Shown here: positions 4,887 through 7,725 of the stretch, one piece after another | How the letters are laid out: every line of letters begins with the position of its first letter | Numbering within the stretch: position 1 is the first letter of the stretch | Source: Candidatus Omnitrophota bacterium | GTDB lineage: Bacteria > Omnitrophota > Gorgyraeia > Zapsychrales > Fredricksoniimonadaceae | Length of the DNA stretch: 7,725 bases | Direction of reading: 5' to 3' | Assembly (NCBI GenBank): GCA_023247575.1 | Contig: JAHFGE010000068.1 | Location: 1-7,725, forward strand | Made by a program: the position numbers and the translations under genes | Notes under the pieces: generated by a model | What the model saw: only the letters and a program-made list of their open reading frames with translations | Told to the model about the DNA's origin: nothing | Database searches by the model: none

Positions 4887-5866
4887 TGAGCAAGGTCGGT
4901 ATTTTAGGGTTGGGTATTTATCTTCCTTCCAGAAGGCTTACCAATTTCGATCTGGAAAAAATCGCGGATACTACCGATGAATGGATCCGCACCCGTACAG
5001 GGATTGTGGAGCGCCGTATTGCCTCACCCAGTGAAAGGACCAGTGACCTGGCCATTAAAGCCGGCCAGAGTGCGCTTAAAGATGCCAAAATTTCAGGAGA
5101 TAAAATTGATTTGATTATTGTCGCTACGATCAGTCCCGATAGCAATTTTCCATCCATGGCCTGCCGGGTACAAAAGGCCATTGGGGCGGCCAAGGCTGCT
5201 GCTTTTGATGTTTCCGCCGCCTGTTCCGGCTATCTTTATGCCATCACCACAGCGAAACAATATATTCAAACAGGCCTTTATAAGAATGCGCTGATCATTG
5301 CAGCCGAGCGTATCACCAACCTTATTGATTGGAAAGACAGAAGCACCTGCGTGCTTTTTGGCGATGGAGCAGGGGCGTGCGTATTGGGCAAAGTCAAAAC
5401 GGGAGGCATTAAATCCGAGGTTCTGCAGTCTTGCGGGGCACAGGGAGATTTGATGCATGTGGTCCCTGGCACCGTGCGGCGGCCTTTGGAAACGGATGGC
5501 GATGGCATCATCAAATTGCCCTACATTGTCATGCACGGCAAAGAGCTTTTTAAGGCGGCTGTCAACTCCATGGCCGAGGCCGTCCAAGCGGCGCTTAAAA
5601 AAGCCAACCTTAAAACCTCCCAAATCGACTGCATCGTCCCTCACCAGGCCAATGACCGTATTATTTCTGCCGTCGCTTTTAAACTTAAAATTCCCAAGGA
5701 AAAAATTTTCGTCAATATTAATAAATATGGCAATATGTCCGCCGCCTCCATTGCCGTGGCCCTCTACGAAGCGGTTAAATCCAAACGCATTCGCAAGGGC
5801 GATCATGTCGTGCTGGTCGCTTTCGGTGCTGGCCTGGTGAGTGCGGCGAATGTGATAAAGTGGTGA
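4883..5866 (+). CDS. fabH: 3-oxoacyl-[ACP] synthase III (FabH)
   Basis: FabH starts type II fatty-acid synthesis by condensing an acyl-CoA with malonyl-ACP. The 327-residue product carries the Cys-His-Asn triad: C114 in DVSAACSGYLYA, H254 in VPHQANDRI and N284 in INKYGNMSAAS. The DEWIRTRTGI segment (32-40) and the nucleophile-elbow and glycine-rich C-terminus (VAFGAGLVSAAN) are also typical. The start is either the ATG at 4883 or the next codon at 4886; both overlap the plsX stop and differ by one Met. Primer preference (acetyl versus branched acyl-CoA) cannot be read from the sequence. A 9-bp hairpin lies between it and fabD. Confidence 0.97.
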   Translation: MMSKVGILGLGIYLPSRRLTNFDLEKIADTTDEWIRTRTGIVERRIASPSERTSDLAIKAGQSALKDAKISGDKIDLIIVATISPDSNFPSMACRVQKAIGAAKAAAFDVSAACSGYLYAITTAKQYIQTGLYKNALIIAAERITNLIDWKDRSTCVLFGDGAGACVLGKVKTGGIKSEVLQSCGAQGDLMHVVPGTVRRPLETDGDGIIKLPYIVMHGKELFKAAVNSMAEAVQAALKKANLKTSQIDCIVPHQANDRIISAVAFKLKIPKEKIFVNINKYGNMSAASIAVALYEAVKSKRIRKGDHVVLVAFGAGLVSAANVIKW

Positions 5867-5869
5867 CGT

Positions 5870-5898
5870 TAAGTTATGTCGCATTGCTCCATAACTTA
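5870..5898. repeat. 9-bp stem hairpin between fabH and fabD
   Basis: TAAGTTATG (5870-5878) and CATAACTTA (5890-5898) are perfect complements with an 11-nt loop. The stem sits just upstream of the fabD start at 5910 and takes in the A of another in-frame ATG at 5898. It has no T-run. A role in fabD translation or transcript stability is possible but unproven. Confidence 0.6.
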
Positions 5899-5909
5899 TG
5901 TGCTCATTT

Positions 5910-6830
5910 ATGAAAAAAGTTGCTCTTATATTCCCCGGTCAAGGCGCACAAAAGGTAGGCATGGGGCTGGAATTTTACCAGACCTCACCGCCGGCCAAAG
6001 CCATTTTCGATGAGGCTGATGCCGTTTGCGCCAACGGCCTTTCCAAGGTGATTTTTGAAGGCCCTCAGGAGAAGCTGACATCGACGGCTTATTGCCAGCC
6101 AGCGATATTGACGGTGAGCCTTGCTGCTCTCAAAGCTTTCCAAGTTCATCCGAAATTTAAAAATATTTCCATACAATTTACCGCGGGCTTAAGTTTAGGG
6201 GAATATTCAGCCTTGGCGGCTTCAGGAGCTATTGTATTTGCTGACACCCTGCGTTTGGTGCAAAAACGGGCAGCCTTTATGGAAGAAGCAACCAAAGAAG
6301 CCCAAGGATCCATGGCCGCTGTGATCGGATTTGATAAGGCGAAATTGGTAGAGATTTGCCAACAAACCGGGGCAGAGGTAGCCAATTTTAATTCGCATGA
6401 ACAAATTGTCATTACCGGCCATGCGGCAAAAGTGGAAGCAGCCATTGAAGCTATCAAAGCAGCGGGGGGAGAGAAGATCATCCCTTTGACAGTCAGCGGC
6501 GCTTTTCATTCTTCGTTGATGGCCCATGCCGCCAGACGATTTGGGGATGTTCTAAAAGACGTGCCCATTCATCCTGCTAATATTAGAGTAGTAAGCAATG
6601 TCGATGCCCAGCCCCAAAATGATGCTGACACCATTCGTCGGAATCTCGCCCAACAAATCACAGCATCCGTGCAGTGGGTCGCATCTGTAGAATATATGGT
6701 GGCCCAAGGCATCATAGAGTTTATTGAAATCGGCCCTAACAAAGTTCTCAAAGGTCTTATCCGCCGCATCAACCCTTCGGTCACCGTCACCAATATCGAA
6801 AAACCGGCAGATATTGAAAATATGTATTAG
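5910..6830 (+). CDS. fabD: Malonyl-CoA-ACP transacylase (FabD)
   Basis: FabD moves malonyl groups from CoA to acyl carrier protein, supplying FabH and the elongating synthases. Numbered from the ATG at 5910, the 306-residue product has the N-terminal IFPGQGAQKVGMG, the nucleophile S95 in AGLSLGEYSALAA, the malonyl-carboxylate-binding R120 in LVQKRAAFMEEA and the catalytic H200 in SGAFHSSLM. The length is normal. The ATG at 5910 gives the family-typical MKKVALIFPGQG start; an in-frame ATG at 5898 adds four residues and lies in a hairpin arm, so it is less likely. No clear Shine-Dalgarno sequence precedes either. fabG and acpP often follow fabD; here a BrnTA module comes next. Confidence 0.97.
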   Translation: MKKVALIFPGQGAQKVGMGLEFYQTSPPAKAIFDEADAVCANGLSKVIFEGPQEKLTSTAYCQPAILTVSLAALKAFQVHPKFKNISIQFTAGLSLGEYSALAASGAIVFADTLRLVQKRAAFMEEATKEAQGSMAAVIGFDKAKLVEICQQTGAEVANFNSHEQIVITGHAAKVEAAIEAIKAAGGEKIIPLTVSGAFHSSLMAHAARRFGDVLKDVPIHPANIRVVSNVDAQPQNDADTIRRNLAQQITASVQWVASVEYMVAQGIIEFIEIGPNKVLKGLIRRINPSVTVTNIEKPADIENMY

Positions 6831-6834
6831 TTTA

Positions 6835-6866
6835 GGGACGAAGGGGGATAGTTGAATTCAACGATC
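6835..6866. repeat. Decayed second copy of the GGGACAG/GAATTC palindrome
   Basis: The 12-bp core GTTGAATTCAAC (6851-6862) is identical to positions 637-648, and the left flank (AGGGACGAAGGGGGATA) matches the left flank of the first copy with a few substitutions and a one-base difference. The right arm has lost most of its symmetry. It lies between the fabD stop and the brnT promoter. Confidence 0.7.
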
Positions 6867-6868
6867 AC

Positions 6869-6897
6869 TTGACATAAAGGGATAATAATGGTATATT
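6869..6897 (+). promoter_or_regulatory. brnTA promoter (-35 TTGACA, -10 TATATT)
   Basis: TTGACA (6869-6874) and TATATT (6892-6897) are spaced by 17 bp, close to the sigma-70 consensus. Transcription should start at about 6903-6905, two to four bases before the brnT ATG at 6907, giving a nearly leaderless message. No Shine-Dalgarno sequence is present in that interval. Confidence 0.78.
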
Positions 6898-6908
6898 TTT
6901 TATACCAT
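6888..6908. promoter_or_regulatory. Candidate BrnA operator over the -10 box and start codon
   Basis: ATGGTATA (6888-6895), a five-T loop and TATACCAT (6901-6908) form a perfect 8-bp inverted repeat. It covers the -10 box and the first two bases of the brnT start codon, an ideal position for autorepression by the ribbon-helix-helix protein BrnA. Binding is inferred from position. Confidence 0.6.
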
Positions 6909-7170
6909 GATTGACTTTGAGTATGACCATGCAAAAAGCCTATCCAACTTAAAGAAACATGGGATAGACTTTGAGAATGCCAAGATGATCTGGGACGACC
7001 CGAATTTTATTGAAGTTCCAGCTCGTGTACAGAATGAACCTAGATTCTTGGTGATTGGACGTATCGGGGAAAAATTATGGTCTGCTGTTATCACCTATCA
7101 CCACGACAGGATTCGGATTATTTCGGTCCGTCGAGCGAGATCGGAGGAGGAGGCTATTTATGAAAGCTAA
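6907..7170 (+). CDS. brnT: BrnT family toxin (DUF497), RelE-like ribonuclease
   Basis: This 87-residue protein matches BrnT/DUF497 along its whole length: FEYDHAKSLSNLKKHGIDFENA (4-25), IWDDP (28-32), the central RFLVIGRIGEKLWSAVITYHHD strand region, and the terminal signature RIRIISVRRARSEEEAIYES. BrnT toxins are small RelE-fold ribonucleases that stop translation and are neutralised by BrnA. The start is the ATG at 6907, directly after a consensus promoter with no leader. The gene is complete and unbroken. Its last 11 nt overlap brnA, in the usual toxin-first order of brnTA. It lies in the fatty-acid cluster immediately after fabD. The cleavage target is not known. Confidence 0.92.
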   Translation: MIDFEYDHAKSLSNLKKHGIDFENAKMIWDDPNFIEVPARVQNEPRFLVIGRIGEKLWSAVITYHHDRIRIISVRRARSEEEAIYES

Positions 7171-7384
7171 AGAATTTGATGCCTGTTTCGATGCGGGTGA
7201 GGATGTGACAAAATACCTAGATCTTAATAAAGTCAAGCGAGGGGGACAGGAAATCAAAAGAGTCAACGTTGATTTTCCTGTATGGATGCTTAATTCCCTT
7301 GATAAGGAAGCCGGCCGCCTTGGAATCACACGCCAGGCCGTTGTCAAAGTCCTTATTGCCCGGCATTTTCAGGCTGCTTCATAA
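7160..7384 (+). CDS. brnA: BrnA family antitoxin (ribbon-helix-helix)
   Basis: This 74-residue protein has an acidic N-terminal segment (KAKEFDACFDAGEDVTKYLDL), which by analogy contacts the toxin, and a C-terminal ribbon-helix-helix domain (about 32-70): IKRVNVDFPVWMLNSLDKEA, then GRLGITRQAVVKVLIARHF. The alternating residues of RVNVDFP form the DNA-contacting strand. BrnA neutralises BrnT and represses the operon as a DNA-binding dimer. The ATG at 7160 is chosen because a strong GGAGGAGG lies just upstream within brnT and it gives the family N-terminus; the frame extends upstream without homology. The 11-nt overlap with brnT suggests translational coupling. Confidence 0.9.
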   Translation: MKAKEFDACFDAGEDVTKYLDLNKVKRGGQEIKRVNVDFPVWMLNSLDKEAGRLGITRQAVVKVLIARHFQAAS

Positions 7385-7422
7385 AAAATTTGTAAATATT
7401 TAGCCAATTGAGAGATTGGATT

Positions 7423-7456
7423 CCCTCCCCCTCCGAGGGGAGGGTCAGGGAGGGGG
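7423..7456. repeat. C-tract/G-tract hairpin with G-quadruplex motif
   Basis: CCCTCCCC (7423-7430) pairs perfectly with GGGGAGGG (7437-7444) across a six-base loop. The G-strand continues with GGG (7448-7450) and GGGGG (7452-7456), so four G-runs with loops of 1, 3 and 1 bases satisfy the G-quadruplex pattern. Hairpin and quadruplex would compete for the same G-runs. The surrounding 7385-7496 region has no gene that I can recognise. Confidence 0.7.
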
Positions 7457-7496
7457 CTAAAAAGATAAGAAAGTTTTTGATATCCGTCGGTAAAAG

Positions 7497-7700
7497 GTGA
7501 ATAATAAGACCGTGATCGACGGTATAATTTTATCAGAGCAAAGTAAGGAAGAATTAATCCGTATCATCCTCGAACAAGATAAGCTCATCAAAGAACAAGC
7601 CAATAAACTTAAAGAACTCGAAGAAAAAATTAAAGACCAACAGCATGAAAAAATCGTCAGTGTATTTAAAGAGACCTGTGGGTTGGATGTCAGAACTTGA
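7497..7700 (+). CDS. Short coiled-coil protein of unknown function
   Basis: I do not recognise this 67-residue ORF. Most of it (about residues 14-54) is a charged Lys/Glu/Leu-rich heptad-like helix (SKEELIRIILEQDKLIKEQA, then NKLKELEEKIKDQ), predicting a coiled coil. The rest, IVSVFKETCGLDVRT, has no clear match. The start is uncertain: GTG at 7497 is the first start codon after an in-frame TAA, but AGGTGA at 7495-7500 could instead serve a GTG at 7512. The coiled coil resembles the N-terminal zipper of some IS66-type transposases, but no transposase motif follows. An ORF in the +1 frame overlaps its last 56 nt. It may be a real small gene or a remnant. Confidence 0.4.
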   Translation: MNNKTVIDGIILSEQSKEELIRIILEQDKLIKEQANKLKELEEKIKDQQHEKIVSVFKETCGLDVRT

Positions 7701-7725
7701 AACGATTGGCCAAAAGATTCTCCAA
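7645..7725 (+). CDS. Possible start of a gene running off the right edge
   Basis: An ATG at 7645 opens a frame of 27 codons to the window edge (MKKSSVYLKRPVGWMSELE, then TIGQKILQ). A second ATG at 7687 (MSELETIGQ) is an alternative start. It overlaps the 7497 ORF by 56 nt in another frame. Neither ATG has a strong Shine-Dalgarno sequence. Too little is visible to assign a family; a membrane-permease N-terminus or a frameshifted continuation of the preceding ORF are both possible. Confidence 0.3.
   Translation, partial: MKKSSVYLKRPVGWMSELETIGQKILQ

Noticed and set aside
5457..5840. Plus-strand open frame inside fabH in another frame
   Set aside because: The product is Pro/Ser/Lys-rich shadow coding, and the FabH frame carries the catalytic residues.
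5093..5884. Long minus-strand open frame opposite fabH
   Set aside because: It is antisense to a clearly conserved gene with an intact catalytic triad, and the translation resembles no family I recognise.
7404..7419. Short CCAAT/ATTGG hairpin after brnA
   Set aside because: A five-base A+T-rich stem is expected by chance, and it lacks a T-run.

Overview
The window is bacterial DNA carrying a conserved housekeeping gene series on the + strand, broken at two points by toxin-antitoxin (TA) modules. The backbone is recG (3' end only), rsmD, coaD, a DUF177/YceD gene, rpmF, plsX, fabH and fabD. This order (rRNA methylation, CoA synthesis, L32, then phospholipid and fatty-acid initiation) is found in many bacterial phyla, so it does not identify the organism. 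The Zn-type L32, the compact overlapping genes and several dispersed hairpin repeats would fit an uncultivated Gram-negative-type lineage. Omnitrophota-like is only a guess.

Layout. 2-604: C-terminal part of RecG. 605-764: a 32-bp perfect palindrome, three operator-like dyads and a consensus promoter. 765-2114: a three-gene HipBST-type module, made of an Xre/HipB DNA-binding protein, a HipS-like N-terminal subdomain and a HipT-like Ser/Thr kinase with an S-I-S gate motif. 2135-3775: rsmD, coaD, yceD and rpmF, overlapping or abutting. 3773-3888: a block of four hairpins, two of them inverted copies of one 32-nt repeat with a compensatory stem change. 3906-6830: plsX, fabH and fabD, the initiation steps of phospholipid and type II fatty-acid synthesis. 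fabG/acpP/fabF often follow fabD, but here the next gene is a BrnT/BrnA module (6907-7384). 7385-7496: non-coding DNA with a C-rich/G-rich hairpin that could also form a G-quadruplex. 7497 to the end: a short coiled-coil ORF of unknown function, overlapped by an ORF running off the edge.

The two TA modules share three traits. Each has a TTGACA-17 bp-TATAnT promoter placed so that the transcript should begin at or within a few bases of the start codon (a leaderless mRNA). Each has a dyad operator candidate overlapping the core promoter. Each lies downstream of a copy of the same palindrome, perfect at 627-658 and decayed at about 6835-6866. The most notable system is the HipBST module. No terminator is visible between hipT and rsmD, so its self-regulated promoter may also feed essential genes.
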